A stretch of DNA of 64,000 nt. Origin: Enterococcus montenegrensis. GTDB taxonomy: Bacteria > Bacillota > Bacilli > Lactobacillales > Enterococcaceae. The stretch's first letter is position 1. Every line of letters begins with the position of its first letter. A program made the translations under genes and the position numbers. Below the pieces are notes generated by a model that had not been told where the DNA came from, made no database searches, and saw nothing but the letters and a program-made list of their open reading frames with translations. Where the stretch lies: positions 2,526,501 to 2,590,500 of the forward strand of contig NZ_CP120467.1 in the NCBI RefSeq assembly GCF_029983095.1, in the 5' to 3' direction. Of the stretch, positions 8,769 to 18,934 are shown in pieces.

Positions 8769-10376
8769 TTATTTAGATTTTTTTAAACGTAATAATTTTT
8801 TACCAAAAGGCAACATTAGCCATTCTCTTAGTGTCAACAAATCAAAGCGTATCGCAGCTTTTAAAAAGGCGTAAACCCCTACTGCAACCGCTAAAATAGT
8901 CACTACAAGTGCTCCAAAACGCGTTTGGAATCCGCCAAAAAGAGCCACTAAAAAATAAAATAGCACCACAGCTCCACTCATAACTAATAAGCTGCTTATC
9001 ATTTTTTTTAGAAAGAAACGCTCACGCCAAAAACGATTAATCACTTGATCTTCAGCTTGAATGAGACGCCACAAAGTCGCCACTAAACCCAATATCGTCC
9101 CCACGCTGGCCCCTAACGTTCCCATTGTGGCGGTCAAAATTAATGTCGTGACAAATTTCACCACTAAGCCTATAATCGCCGCTTTTAAAGCCGGTCGAAA
9201 ATGATTTTGACTTTGGGCGACTGCTTGATAAGCTTGAATGACTGCCATTAAAAAGACAGAAAAAACAAAAACTTGTAAGACGTCGTTACCGGCCTGATCT
9301 TTAAAGAGAGCATAGTTTAAAGAAGGCATGACCAGCGCCAACCCAAAAGAAGCAGCCAGTGAAATACTCGTTGTCAGGCGCAAATAAATTTTGGCTGAAC
9401 TTTGAAACAACTTATGATTCCGGGCAACTAGATATTTCGTTAAGGCTGGTAAAAAAGTAGAACTTAAGGCAGCAGCCACTACCAAACCTAATTGTACCAT
9501 GGGCTGTCCCCTATCATATACTCCTTTAGCAATTTGTGCGTTCGTTTGATTAAAACCAAAATTTTGTAACTCATTGGCAATGACAAAAGAATCAATTAAT
9601 TGAAACAAAATCAAAAAACCCGTGTAAATCGACAGCAAACCGCCTTCAACCACAAAGCGCCGCACTAATTTCTTATCAATTTTACCAAAATGAAAATCCT
9701 TTAGTAAATTCAAACTGACGCCACTGATTTTCTTTTGATAATAAACGAGCAATACCACAGCCCACAGTCCGCCAAAAACAGCGCCACTCATAGAAAGCGT
9801 ACCGGTTTCATAGACATCTAAAATGCCAGCTTGAAACATAAGCGCTGCCGCAATAATGACACCGACGCGAACAAATTGTTCCACCACTTGAGAAACTGCG
9901 CTGGGAACCATTTGCAGTTGCCCTTGAAAGTTACCACGATAAAAAGCAAGAAAAGGCATCAATAAAAAGGTGAAAGATACAATCATAATTAACGGGGTTA
10001 ACAGCTCATTGCCCATTAAAAGTGCAATAATACCAGCACCAAAAAAAGTCACTCCCCACAAGATTAGCCCGCAGTAAAATACGACTGGAATTAATTTTTG
10101 AATGGCATTTTTTTGTTCTTTGACACCATTTATTTCTGCGATATATTTGGAGATAAATTGGGGCAGTCCCGATAGCGCTAAGGTCATCGCCAAACCATAA
10201 ATAGGATATACTTGCTGGTACACGTAAAAACCCTTGTCTCCCACCAAGTTTTGTAAGGGAACGCGATAAATCGCACTTAATACTTTGGCAATAAAAGAAG
10301 CGGCAGTTAGCACAAAGGCGCCTTGCATCATTTTTTGCATTTGACTTACTTTTTCTTTGGCATTTTCTGCCTTCAT
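8769..10376 (-). CDS. Polysaccharide/lipid II flippase-like membrane protein (YabM/MurJ superfamily)
   Basis: A 535-residue polytopic protein of the MOP exporter superfamily, resembling the YabM/SpoVB/YtgP group. At least twelve hydrophobic segments can be read, starting near residue 17. Early family-like signatures include SAIYRVPLQNLVGDKGFYVY and LSGLPQFISKYIAE. Members move undecaprenyl-linked precursors across the membrane; whether this copy handles lipid II or another polymer cannot be read from sequence. It follows mfd and precedes rqcP by 18 bases, matching mfd-yabM-yabO synteny. Confidence 0.88.
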   Translation of the reverse strand: MKAENAKEKVSQMQKMMQGAFVLTAASFIAKVLSAIYRVPLQNLVGDKGFYVYQQVYPIYGLAMTLALSGLPQFISKYIAEINGVKEQKNAIQKLIPVVFYCGLILWGVTFFGAGIIALLMGNELLTPLIMIVSFTFLLMPFLAFYRGNFQGQLQMVPSAVSQVVEQFVRVGVIIAAALMFQAGILDVYETGTLSMSGAVFGGLWAVVLLVYYQKKISGVSLNLLKDFHFGKIDKKLVRRFVVEGGLLSIYTGFLILFQLIDSFVIANELQNFGFNQTNAQIAKGVYDRGQPMVQLGLVVAAALSSTFLPALTKYLVARNHKLFQSSAKIYLRLTTSISLAASFGLALVMPSLNYALFKDQAGNDVLQVFVFSVFLMAVIQAYQAVAQSQNHFRPALKAAIIGLVVKFVTTLILTATMGTLGASVGTILGLVATLWRLIQAEDQVINRFWRERFFLKKMISSLLVMSGAVVLFYFLVALFGGFQTRFGALVVTILAVAVGVYAFLKAAIRFDLLTLREWLMLPFGKKLLRLKKSK

Positions 10377-10484
10377 CTTCTCACCTCTTGCTTTTTGCTC
10401 TTTTAGTGTGCCTCAATTTGCTATGAAAGAACATCTGATCTGCATTTCTTTACTTAAAATAAAGTAATTTTAAACTTTGCTAAG

Positions 10485-13400
10485 TTATTTCGTTTCAGGT
10501 ACAATCGCGCGCTTATATTTTTCTTCTCGTAACGCTTTAATAAATTCTTGAATTTCATGAAGCCAGACAGCCTGCGTCATTTTTTGCCCAATGGTTAATG
10601 TAATCGTCATTTTGTCGTTACTTACAGCCATTGCAGCTTTCATTTTGGTCACAGACAACGCTTCGAATAATTGTTCGACTGTATACGTTTTTGTACCAAC
10701 TTTACTTAATGTTACTTTAATTTGTTGATTAATCTTGCGAATACTTTCCAATAAAGCGCGATCGCCGTCCATTTTAATTTGACCAATCGTCAATAAATGG
10801 GCAACTTCATCCGGGTATTCTCCAAAACGATCCAACAAATCATCTTGCAATTCATCCAATTGCTCTTCGTTTTCTAATTCACGAATCCGTTTATATACTT
10901 CAATTTTTTGGCGTTCGTCAGTAATATACGTACCCGGCAAGTAAGCGTCAATCCCCAAGTCAATTTCCACTGAAGTTTTTTGGCTTTGAATATTTTTACC
11001 TTGCTTGCGGGCAACAGCTTCTTCTAACATTTGCGAATACATATCAAAACCAACCGCATCAATAAAGCCGTGCTGCTGGGCACCTAATAAATTACCCGCG
11101 CCTCGAATCGATAAATCTCGCATTGCAATTTTAAAACCAGAGCCTAGTTCAGTAAAATCTTTGATCGCTTGGAGTCGCTTTTCACTTACTTCATTTAAAA
11201 TCTTTTGTGGTTCATACATGAAATACGCATAAGCTACCCGATTACTCCGACCAACGCGCCCTCTTAATTGGTACAAAGTAGATAAACCCATGTAATCGGC
11301 ATTTTCTACAAACAACGTATTGACGTTTGGAATATCCACTCCTGTTTCAATAATCGTCGTGGTGACTAAAATATCATATTGCCCTTCAATAAAGTCTAAC
11401 AACGTGTTTTCCAATTGAATTTCTGTCATTTGACCATGGGCGTAACCAATCCGGGCTTCTGGGACTAAAGCTTGCAATTCATCGACTTTTTTTTCAATCG
11501 TTTCCACTCGATTGTACAAATAAAAAATTTGACCATCTCGGGCTAGTTCTCTGTGAATCGCTTCTCGAATTGCGCCAGGATTTTTTTCCATCACGTAGGT
11601 TTGAATAGGATAACGATTTTCCGGTGGTGTTTCAATGACCGATAAATCCCGTACCCCTAACATGGACATGTGCAACGTGCGGGGAATCGGTGTCGCCGTT
11701 AAGGTCAAAACATCCACTTGAGAACGTAATTGTTTCAAACGTTCTTTGTGCTTCACACCAAAACGTTGTTCCTCATCAATGACCAATAATCCTAGATCAG
11801 AAAATTTCACATCTTGAGACAATAAGCGGTGCGTTCCTACTACAATATCCACTTGCCCGGTGCGAATTTGTTCCAGTGTCTCAGCTTGTTGTTTTTTCGT
11901 TCTAAAACGACTAAGCAAACCAATATTGACTGGAAAACCCTCAAAACGATCAAGCATCGTTTCATAATGTTGTTGCGCTAAAATCGTGGTAGGGACTAAA
12001 AAGGCAACCTGTTTACTTTCTTTAATAGACTTAAAGGCAGCCCGTAGCGCTACTTCGGTCTTCCCAAACCCAACATCCCCCACCAGCAGGCGATCCATCG
12101 GTTTTGCTTTTTCCATATCTCGCTTAATTTCAGCAGCGCTGCGAAGCTGGTCATCTGTTTCCGTATATGGAAAAGCATCTTCAAATTGTTTTTGATACGC
12201 ATCATCTGGTGCAAAGGCAAAGCCTTTTTCTGCTTCTCTTTTTGCGTATAAGGCAATTAAATCATCGGCAATATCTTCAATTTTACCGGAGACTTTTCGT
12301 TTTGTTTTACTCCATTCACTACCACCTAATTTATTAATTTTAGGGGTCTTGGACTCTGAAGCAACATATTTTTGAATCAAGTTTAATTGCGTAACGGGAA
12401 TAAAGAGCTTATCGTCGTTTTGATATAAAATCGTGATGTAATCTTGATGAACGCCATCGACTTCCAAGGTCTCCATGCCGATATATTTCCCAATCCCATG
12501 ATTAGCATGAACAACATAGTCCCCTGGTTTTAACTCGTTATAGCTTTTTAATCGTTCGGCATTGGTAATTGTTTGACGCCGCGCGCGTTTTCGTTTTACT
12601 TTTTGAAAAATCTCTTTTTCTGTCACAACGACTAAACGATCTTGCGGCATTTCAAAACCGCTTTGCAAGCTACCGACCACGATTTGACTGCGACCGGTAA
12701 TTAATTTATCCCCTTTGGCCACCGGTGCATAAATTTCATGATCACGGAAATTATGATCCAACTTTTGTGCTCTTTCTTCATCTGCTACTAAAAATAAAAC
12801 CGTCTGCTGCTGTTTTTCCCAGCGTTCTAACTCGGCTTTTAATAGACCCATTTGGCTGAAAAACTGTTGCATCGGCCGATATTGAAAATTCCAAATCGCG
12901 CCAAAACGTAAATTCCCCATCCCTTTTTGAAATAATGCAAAAAAGCTAGTCGTAAATGTTTCCTTTTGGAAGAACTGGTGCACGTCTACGCCAAATTTTT
13001 GTTCATTAAAGACGCGCAGCTCACTAATTTTTTGAACCTGCCATTCCCCTTCTTCTCGCTCAATTTCACGATTGGTTTCCATGATGCGGGGATAATCATC
13101 TACCATTAAAAGCGTGTCTTTTGCAAAGTAATCCACAATCGTCGTTGGCTGCTCATAAAGAAAATCAAGATAAAAATTGACATTTTCTCCTGGCTCGCCC
13201 TTCAACCACTCATTTTGCAGTTGACCAAAATATTCACTTAAAAACTCTTGATCTGTTTTTTCTCTGGTGACTGCTAAACGTTTTTCCAAAGCTATTTTTA
13301 AATTTTTGGCACCTGTTTTGAGCTCAAGGTCAGTAAAAACCAGCTCACTGGTTGGACTGATCAAAACATGGTCTACATTCCCTAAAGAACGTTGTGTTTC

Positions 13401-14018
13401 CACGTCAAAATAGCGCATGGAATCAATTTCAACATCAAATAATTCCACCCGCACCGGATATTCTGCATGTAAAGGATAAATGTCTATGATGCTACCACGA
13501 ATACTGAATTCGCCGGGTTTAGCAATCATACTTTCCCGCTGATACCCCATTAAAACCAGCTGCGCTGGTAAAGTTGTTAAATCTAACTCATCACCAATTT
13601 GCCAATGCAATTGATAGTCACGCCACGTCTTAGGCGTAGGCAAGTGCTTTCGCAACGCCGCCACTGGCATAACATAAATTCCCAATTCATTTTGGGAAAT
13701 AGCATTTAATGTTTGCACCCGTTCTGCTTTTGCTTCTGGTGAGGCAAAAGCCATTTCTGCTGATAGGACTTCATCCACTGGAAAGGCAAAAACAGCATCT
13801 GTTACATTACGCAAATCTTCAACTAATTGATTGGTATAATACAAATTCGGCGTAATGACTAAAATTGATTTTTGCAATTTTTTTAATGTACTGACCAGCG
13901 CCAGTGTTTTGGCCGAACCTGAAAGGCCAGTTAACAATTGCCGTTTACTCTTTTGGGCTAACTGTTCTTGCCATTGGCCAATCTGCGGTACCTTATCAAA
14001 CAAACCAAGCAAATCCAT
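10485..14018 (-). CDS. mfd: Transcription-repair coupling factor Mfd
   Basis: Mfd removes stalled RNA polymerase at DNA lesions and recruits UvrA. The 1177-residue length is standard. An N-terminal UvrB-like module is followed by the RNA-polymerase-interacting CarD-type domain near residue 500 (YVVHANHGIGKYIG). The superfamily 2 translocase has GDVGFGKTEVA near 646 and DEEQRFG near 746, with SATPIPRT-like residues (TLTATPIPRTLHM) after that. The TRCF domain forms the C-terminus. AGGAGGTAAAAAT precedes the ATG. The upstream intergenic region is occupied by a hairpin repeat array rather than directly by pth. Confidence 0.98.
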   Translation of the reverse strand: MDLLGLFDKVPQIGQWQEQLAQKSKRQLLTGLSGSAKTLALVSTLKKLQKSILVITPNLYYTNQLVEDLRNVTDAVFAFPVDEVLSAEMAFASPEAKAERVQTLNAISQNELGIYVMPVAALRKHLPTPKTWRDYQLHWQIGDELDLTTLPAQLVLMGYQRESMIAKPGEFSIRGSIIDIYPLHAEYPVRVELFDVEIDSMRYFDVETQRSLGNVDHVLISPTSELVFTDLELKTGAKNLKIALEKRLAVTREKTDQEFLSEYFGQLQNEWLKGEPGENVNFYLDFLYEQPTTIVDYFAKDTLLMVDDYPRIMETNREIEREEGEWQVQKISELRVFNEQKFGVDVHQFFQKETFTTSFFALFQKGMGNLRFGAIWNFQYRPMQQFFSQMGLLKAELERWEKQQQTVLFLVADEERAQKLDHNFRDHEIYAPVAKGDKLITGRSQIVVGSLQSGFEMPQDRLVVVTEKEIFQKVKRKRARRQTITNAERLKSYNELKPGDYVVHANHGIGKYIGMETLEVDGVHQDYITILYQNDDKLFIPVTQLNLIQKYVASESKTPKINKLGGSEWSKTKRKVSGKIEDIADDLIALYAKREAEKGFAFAPDDAYQKQFEDAFPYTETDDQLRSAAEIKRDMEKAKPMDRLLVGDVGFGKTEVALRAAFKSIKESKQVAFLVPTTILAQQHYETMLDRFEGFPVNIGLLSRFRTKKQQAETLEQIRTGQVDIVVGTHRLLSQDVKFSDLGLLVIDEEQRFGVKHKERLKQLRSQVDVLTLTATPIPRTLHMSMLGVRDLSVIETPPENRYPIQTYVMEKNPGAIREAIHRELARDGQIFYLYNRVETIEKKVDELQALVPEARIGYAHGQMTEIQLENTLLDFIEGQYDILVTTTIIETGVDIPNVNTLFVENADYMGLSTLYQLRGRVGRSNRVAYAYFMYEPQKILNEVSEKRLQAIKDFTELGSGFKIAMRDLSIRGAGNLLGAQQHGFIDAVGFDMYSQMLEEAVARKQGKNIQSQKTSVEIDLGIDAYLPGTYITDERQKIEVYKRIRELENEEQLDELQDDLLDRFGEYPDEVAHLLTIGQIKMDGDRALLESIRKINQQIKVTLSKVGTKTYTVEQLFEALSVTKMKAAMAVSNDKMTITLTIGQKMTQAVWLHEIQEFIKALREEKYKRAIVPETK

Positions 14019-14035
14019 ATTTTTACCTCCTAAAT

Positions 14036-14520
14036 TAAGATGTTTTAAATAACCGCTTTGCTAGCGAGCAATAAGATAAAGAGGCTTTAAGTGACGGTTT
14101 CGGTCACTAAAGACGCTTTTTTTATTGTCGAGCTGGCAGGTTGTTTAAAACTCGATTTCATTAAGATGTTTTAGCGGCTCGTTCAGAAAATGAGCGACAA
14201 GACAAATAAATTTTAATGATGCTTTTTATCATTCAACTTTATTTGCTTGTTGTCGATTTTTCTAGCTGCTAAAACTCGATTTCATTAAGATGTTCAAAAT
14301 GATTGGGGGATAGTGAGCAGTAAGGCAAAGTGGCGTGAATGACTTTTTTTGTCATTTGCGACACTTTTCTTATTGCCGAGCTATCAAATCAATTTGAACT
14401 CGATTATAAGATGTTTTAAATAACCGCTTTGCTAGCGAGCAATAAGATAAAGAGGCTTTAAGTGACGGTTTCGGTCACTAAAGACGCTTTTTTTATTGCT
14501 CGCTAGCTACTCAGTTAATC
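14036..14520. repeat. Array of four imperfect hairpin repeats, period about 121-126 bp
   Basis: Units start at 14036, 14162, 14286 and 14407. Each opens with TAAGATGTT; the first three close with AACTCGAT. Each unit folds into a long stem-loop. Units 1 and 4 are identical for 92 bases (14036-14127 and 14407-14498), whereas units 2 and 3 differ in sequence but keep complementary arms. Examples are GTTTTAGC/GCTAAAAC in unit 2, GTTCAAA/TTTGAAC in unit 3 and a 15-bp perfect arm starting GCTAGCGAGC in unit 4. Inner T-rich stretches could also let the units act as terminators. No coding capacity is evident. This array fills almost all of the 511 bases between pth and mfd. Confidence 0.9.
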
Positions 14521-14529
14521 TTGTTTTTA

Positions 14530-15093
14530 TTAATTAAATTTATTCATCGTATTAATAAAATCATTTGTTTTAAAATATTCTTCTAAAGCAGCGACACCAT
14601 GGTCGATACTGGTTTCAATCAATGGTAAATCATCTTGTGAAAAAGGACTTAGTACATGATTGACAACTGTCATATTTTGAGGCGGTCTACCAATGCCGAT
14701 TTTAATTCGATCAAAAGTTTGGCTGCCTTTTAAATGTGTTATAATGCTCTTAATTCCATTATGGCCACCAGATGCGCCTTTTTGCCGTAAACGAATTTTC
14801 CCTACCGCTAAATCCAAGTCATCATATACTACCACTAACTCTTCGGGTAAAACACCCAAATACGTCATCAAAGGTCCCACAGCTCTACCAGAATCATTCA
14901 TAAAAGTTTGGGGTTTAATTAAAATAATTTTTTCACCATCAAGAAAAAGCTCTCCTTGTTCAGCTTCAAAGTTGTTGCGTTTAAACGTAACGTTGTACTT
15001 TTGGGCTAAACGATCAATTGTCATAAAGCCGACATTATGTTTTGTTTTTGCATATTTCAACCCAGGATTTCCCAAGCCAACGATCATCTTCAT
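14530..15093 (-). CDS. pth: Peptidyl-tRNA hydrolase
   Basis: Pth releases peptides from peptidyl-tRNA that has dropped off the ribosome and is essential in most bacteria. The 187-residue protein opens with MKMIVGLGNPGLKYAKTKHN, including the catalytic His20 region, and has the KPQTFMNDSG and VVYDDLDL motifs. The start has GAGGAATAATA upstream. It heads the pth-mfd block, but a hairpin repeat array separates it from mfd, so the two may not be cotranscribed efficiently. Confidence 0.97.
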   Translation of the reverse strand: MKMIVGLGNPGLKYAKTKHNVGFMTIDRLAQKYNVTFKRNNFEAEQGELFLDGEKIILIKPQTFMNDSGRAVGPLMTYLGVLPEELVVVYDDLDLAVGKIRLRQKGASGGHNGIKSIITHLKGSQTFDRIKIGIGRPPQNMTVVNHVLSPFSQDDLPLIETSIDHGVAALEEYFKTNDFINTMNKFN

Positions 15094-15145
15094 TATTATT
15101 CCTCATTTCACTTTAACTAAAACACGCCAAAAGGCCAGGCGACAA

Positions 15146-15174
15146 ATTATCCCCTAGTCTAGTTTTGCAATCAA
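15146..15174 (-). promoter_or_regulatory. Sigma-A promoter for pth
   Basis: TTGATT and GATAAT on the minus strand are separated by 17 bases, and the -10 box lies about 55 bases before the pth ATG. A second candidate, an extended -10 TGTTATAAT, is at 15244-15252. Confidence 0.6.
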
Positions 15175-15266
15175 GTTAGCTACGCTCACTATTTCGTTAA
15201 TTGCACATTAATTAAAAAATTTTATTAACTGTATTGTTTTAGTATTATAACACAAACTTACAGATT

Positions 15267-15300
15267 AGCTAAAAGTTGCAAGCGCTCTTTAGCTTTTTTT
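15267..15300 (+). terminator. Plus-strand terminator-like hairpin upstream of ldh
   Basis: AGCTAAA pairs with TTTAGCT, plus an inner AG/CT pair, around a loop containing TTGCAAGCG; seven T residues follow on the plus strand. It points toward ldh although no plus-strand gene precedes it. It may insulate ldh or end a short unannotated transcript. The loop sequence TGCAAGCGCTCTTT only loosely resembles a catabolite-responsive element. Confidence 0.55.
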
Positions 15301-15327
15301 AGAGATATTCCCACTAAAATCCATTGT

Positions 15328-15355
15328 TCAAACTAAAACAAACTTTTGTAATAAT
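15328..15355 (+). promoter_or_regulatory. Possible ldh promoter
   Basis: TTCAAA and AATAAT are spaced by 16 bases, and a TGT triplet before the -10 gives an extended element. The leader to the ldh start would be about 120 bases. The match is moderate and other AT-rich options exist at 15390-15400. Confidence 0.35.
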
Positions 15356-15430
15356 GTAAGTGCTCACAAAAAGAAACAGCTGATAAAACTGTATTATATC
15401 GAGGCATATCGCATGACAAAAGATAACTGA

Positions 15431-16477
<1,047 letters not shown>

Positions 16478-16506
16478 GCTTAAATAATTTAATCTAATTA
16501 AAAAAA

Positions 16507-16537
16507 CCTGCCCGCATTTTTGTTGGCAGGCTTTTTT
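16507..16537 (+). terminator. Rho-independent terminator of ldh
   Basis: CCTGCC pairs with GGCAGG across a 12-base loop, followed by CTTTTTT. It starts 29 bases after the ldh stop. Confidence 0.92.
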
Positions 16538-16656
16538 GATGAAAAATTTCAAAATAAGGTTCCTTAATCATTTCATTAAAGGTAGACTTAATGAAAACAG
16601 CAGTTTTAAATTTTTTATTGTCTTTTAAGCATAATCTTCGCTTTTTTCACAATCTG

Positions 16657-16665
16657 TGCTATGAT
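16657..16665 (+). promoter_or_regulatory. Extended -10 promoter for the L,D-transpeptidase gene
   Basis: TGCTATGAT is a good extended -10 element 50 bases before the start codon. A second TATAAT at 16674-16679 is an alternative. Neither has a convincing -35 box. Confidence 0.5.
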
Positions 16666-16715
16666 ATTCTCGATATAATTTTATTATAAAACTAAACGCT
16701 TTAAGGAGATATCTG

Positions 16716-18116
16716 ATGACTAGAGCTTCTCGCCACAAAAAACATACTAAAGTGATTCTTGCTATTTTTTTAGCCTTGTTCGTTATTGCCGGGGGCGCAT
16801 ATGCCGCGCGGAGCTTTCATTATAGCGATCATTTTTTACCCAATACAAAAATCAATGAAACAAGCATTGCAAATTTGACGGTCAAAGAAGCCAACGCGAA
16901 ACTAAAAGGGGCCGCCGATGAGCAAACCTTTGATATTAAAGATAATGGCACAAATTGGCAGTCGATAAAAAAAGTTGACTTAGGTTTAAAAACCGACTAC
17001 ACCAAAGATTTGGAAAAAATCAAAGATGCCCAAAATCGTTGGAAATGGGGCGTGGCGTATGTCTTTGCTGAAAGTGACGATAAATTAGACGGCGTGGCAG
17101 TCAACGAAGATCAACTTACCAGTGCGATTAAAAAAATTGAAAATGAATTAAATGAATTTAATAAAAATCGTACAAAAACAAAAGATGCTACTTTAACAAA
17201 AGGTCCTGGCGGTTTTACAGTGACTCCTGAGGTCGAAGGAAATTCCGTTAATGTTGCAGCTGTCGTGGCTGACGTCAAAAAAGCAGTCAGCAGTAATAAA
17301 GACAGCTTGGAGTTAACCAACTATACTGAAAAGCCAAAAGTTACCGCCAATGATGCAAATTTAAAAGAAGAATTAAATGCTTTAAATAAAGTTGCCCAAA
17401 TTCAAGCAAATTATTCCATTAATGGTGACCAATTCCAAATTCCAACAACCACTATCATGGACTGGTTGGAATATAAAGATGGTAAAGTTACCTTAAATAA
17501 AGACAAAGTAACGGGCTATGTAACCGAACTAGGTCAACAATATAATACAAGTAGTAATCCCACAAACTTCAAAAGCACACTGCGGGGTGATGTGACAGTT
17601 CCAGATGGCACTTTAAGTTGGACTATCCAAACAGATCAAGAAGTACCCGCACTAATGGAACAAATTATGAAGGGTGAAAACTTTACGCGCTCACCAATTG
17701 TAAAAGGCAGTGGCACAGCTGACAAACCTTTAGTCGGCAATACGTATATTGAAGTAGACTTACAAAACCAACATATGTGGTATTACAAAGATGGTGCGGT
17801 TGCACTGGAAACCGATATTGTTTCGGGTAAACCAAAATCACCAACACCACCTGGCGTATTCTATGTTTGGGAAAAATCTCGCAACGAAACACTCCGAGGC
17901 AAAAATGACGACGGAACAAAATATGCTAGTCCAGTAGATTACTGGATGCCTATTGATTGGACTGGTGTTGGTATTCACGATTCAGACTGGCAACCAGCCT
18001 ATGGTGGCGATCTTTGGAAAACACGTGGGTCCCACGGCTGTATCAACACACCACCAGACGTAATGGCAAAATTATTCAACATGGTTTCAACTGGTACACC
18101 GGTTCTAGTTTTTTAA
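16716..18116 (+). CDS. L,D-transpeptidase (YkuD domain), peptidoglycan cross-linking
   Basis: This secreted, membrane-anchored enzyme forms 3-3 cross-links in peptidoglycan, a reaction not inhibited by most beta-lactams except carbapenems. The 466 residues comprise a short cytoplasmic N-terminus, one membrane segment (about 12-31) and two repeated domains of the YkuD-associated putative peptidoglycan-binding type. The C-terminal YkuD catalytic domain runs from about 340 to 466. The motif HGCINTPPD places the nucleophilic cysteine at 442. Length and cysteine position agree with what I recall of E. faecium Ldt(fm), so orthology is likely but unverified. Ribosome site AAGGAG; monocistronic. Confidence 0.94.
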   Translation: MTRASRHKKHTKVILAIFLALFVIAGGAYAARSFHYSDHFLPNTKINETSIANLTVKEANAKLKGAADEQTFDIKDNGTNWQSIKKVDLGLKTDYTKDLEKIKDAQNRWKWGVAYVFAESDDKLDGVAVNEDQLTSAIKKIENELNEFNKNRTKTKDATLTKGPGGFTVTPEVEGNSVNVAAVVADVKKAVSSNKDSLELTNYTEKPKVTANDANLKEELNALNKVAQIQANYSINGDQFQIPTTTIMDWLEYKDGKVTLNKDKVTGYVTELGQQYNTSSNPTNFKSTLRGDVTVPDGTLSWTIQTDQEVPALMEQIMKGENFTRSPIVKGSGTADKPLVGNTYIEVDLQNQHMWYYKDGAVALETDIVSGKPKSPTPPGVFYVWEKSRNETLRGKNDDGTKYASPVDYWMPIDWTGVGIHDSDWQPAYGGDLWKTRGSHGCINTPPDVMAKLFNMVSTGTPVLVF

Positions 18117-18161
18117 TTGCTAAAATCGTCGTGCTAAAATGATGTCTAATAAAGATTATGC

Positions 18162-18199
18162 AAAAAGACTGTGACAGATTTTTGTCGCAGTCTTTTTTT
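18162..18199 (+). terminator. Rho-independent terminator of the L,D-transpeptidase gene
   Basis: AAAGACTGTGACA pairs with TGTCGCAGTCTTT, with one wobble, followed by a T run. Confidence 0.9.
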
Positions 18200-18205
18200 A
18201 TGCAT

Positions 18206-18248
18206 AAAATAAGCCCAGCTTAGAAAAAATTTCTAAGCTAGGCTTATT
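18206..18248. terminator. Terminator of the DUF1275 gene (probably bidirectional)
   Basis: AAATAAGCC with an inner AGCTTAGAAA pairs with TTTCTAAGCT and GGCTTATTT. It abuts the stop codon of the minus-strand DUF1275 gene and directly follows the opposite terminator, so the convergent transcripts are separated twice. Confidence 0.85.
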
Positions 18249-18932
18249 TCATTTTTGATGATAAATGGTAATGCCAAGTACGCCAAATAGCAATAAGGAT
18301 ACCAACCAAATTGCTTTTCCAGCAAAAAGATGGGCAGACAGCGTACTTAAAATTGCCCCTAAACAAAAGGCAAAAATAATCGTGGCCGTATATTTGATTT
18401 TAAAACTGGCAGTTGGATCTTTTTTGAAAAAATGTTGGTACGTATAATCTGCAATTGAGCGCAAATTTCCAGTCGTCATTGTCGTAGCATAAGGCAAGCC
18501 TGCTAAACGCCGATATGTAGCAAACTGAATGGCTGCAAAAAATGACAACGAAGAATTGATCAATAAATTATGACCAGAATCAGAAAAAATCCCGACACAA
18601 AAAATCCCCACCGCCTCAATGGCGACTGCAACATTTTGCCAAACAAAGCGCTCATGTTCAAAGCGAAATTTCAACACGTCAGTAAAAAAGATGCCCAACA
18701 AAAAGATACAAATGGGAAATACATACCGAATGATGTGGTCAAAATTACCTTGCGCCAAATTTAAGCCCAGTAAAATGACATTACCAGATTGCATACTAGC
18801 GAAAACTTCACCGTGAAATAAATACGTATAAGCATCTAAAAAACCGCCCGCCATAGCCAGCATGACTCCGACCGGTAAGCTTTCATGAATGGCAATCCGT
18901 TCGTCGAGAAATTTAAACTTGGGTAATTGCAT
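18249..18932 (-). CDS. DUF1275 / YoaK-family membrane protein
   Basis: A 227-residue integral membrane protein with about six hydrophobic segments. GGFLDAYTYLFHGEVFASMQSGNVI is the characteristic N-terminal family signature, and ATMTTGNLR is the second. The family is widespread and its function is unknown; a transport role is only assumed. The start is 2 bases past the yebC stop, so it is probably cotranscribed and translationally coupled with yebC. No strong ribosome site of its own is visible. Confidence 0.88.
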   Translation of the reverse strand: MQLPKFKFLDERIAIHESLPVGVMLAMAGGFLDAYTYLFHGEVFASMQSGNVILLGLNLAQGNFDHIIRYVFPICIFLLGIFFTDVLKFRFEHERFVWQNVAVAIEAVGIFCVGIFSDSGHNLLINSSLSFFAAIQFATYRRLAGLPYATTMTTGNLRSIADYTYQHFFKKDPTASFKIKYTATIIFAFCLGAILSTLSAHLFAGKAIWLVSLLLFGVLGITIYHQK

Positions 18933-18934
18933 GC

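Noticed and set aside
14036..14520. Possible CRISPR array, because of the regular repeats
   Set aside because: Units are long (about 120 bp), differ strongly in sequence, fold on themselves and have no unique spacers or cas genes.
15279..15292. Catabolite-responsive element upstream of ldh
   Set aside because: It has about three mismatches to the cre consensus and lies within a terminator loop.
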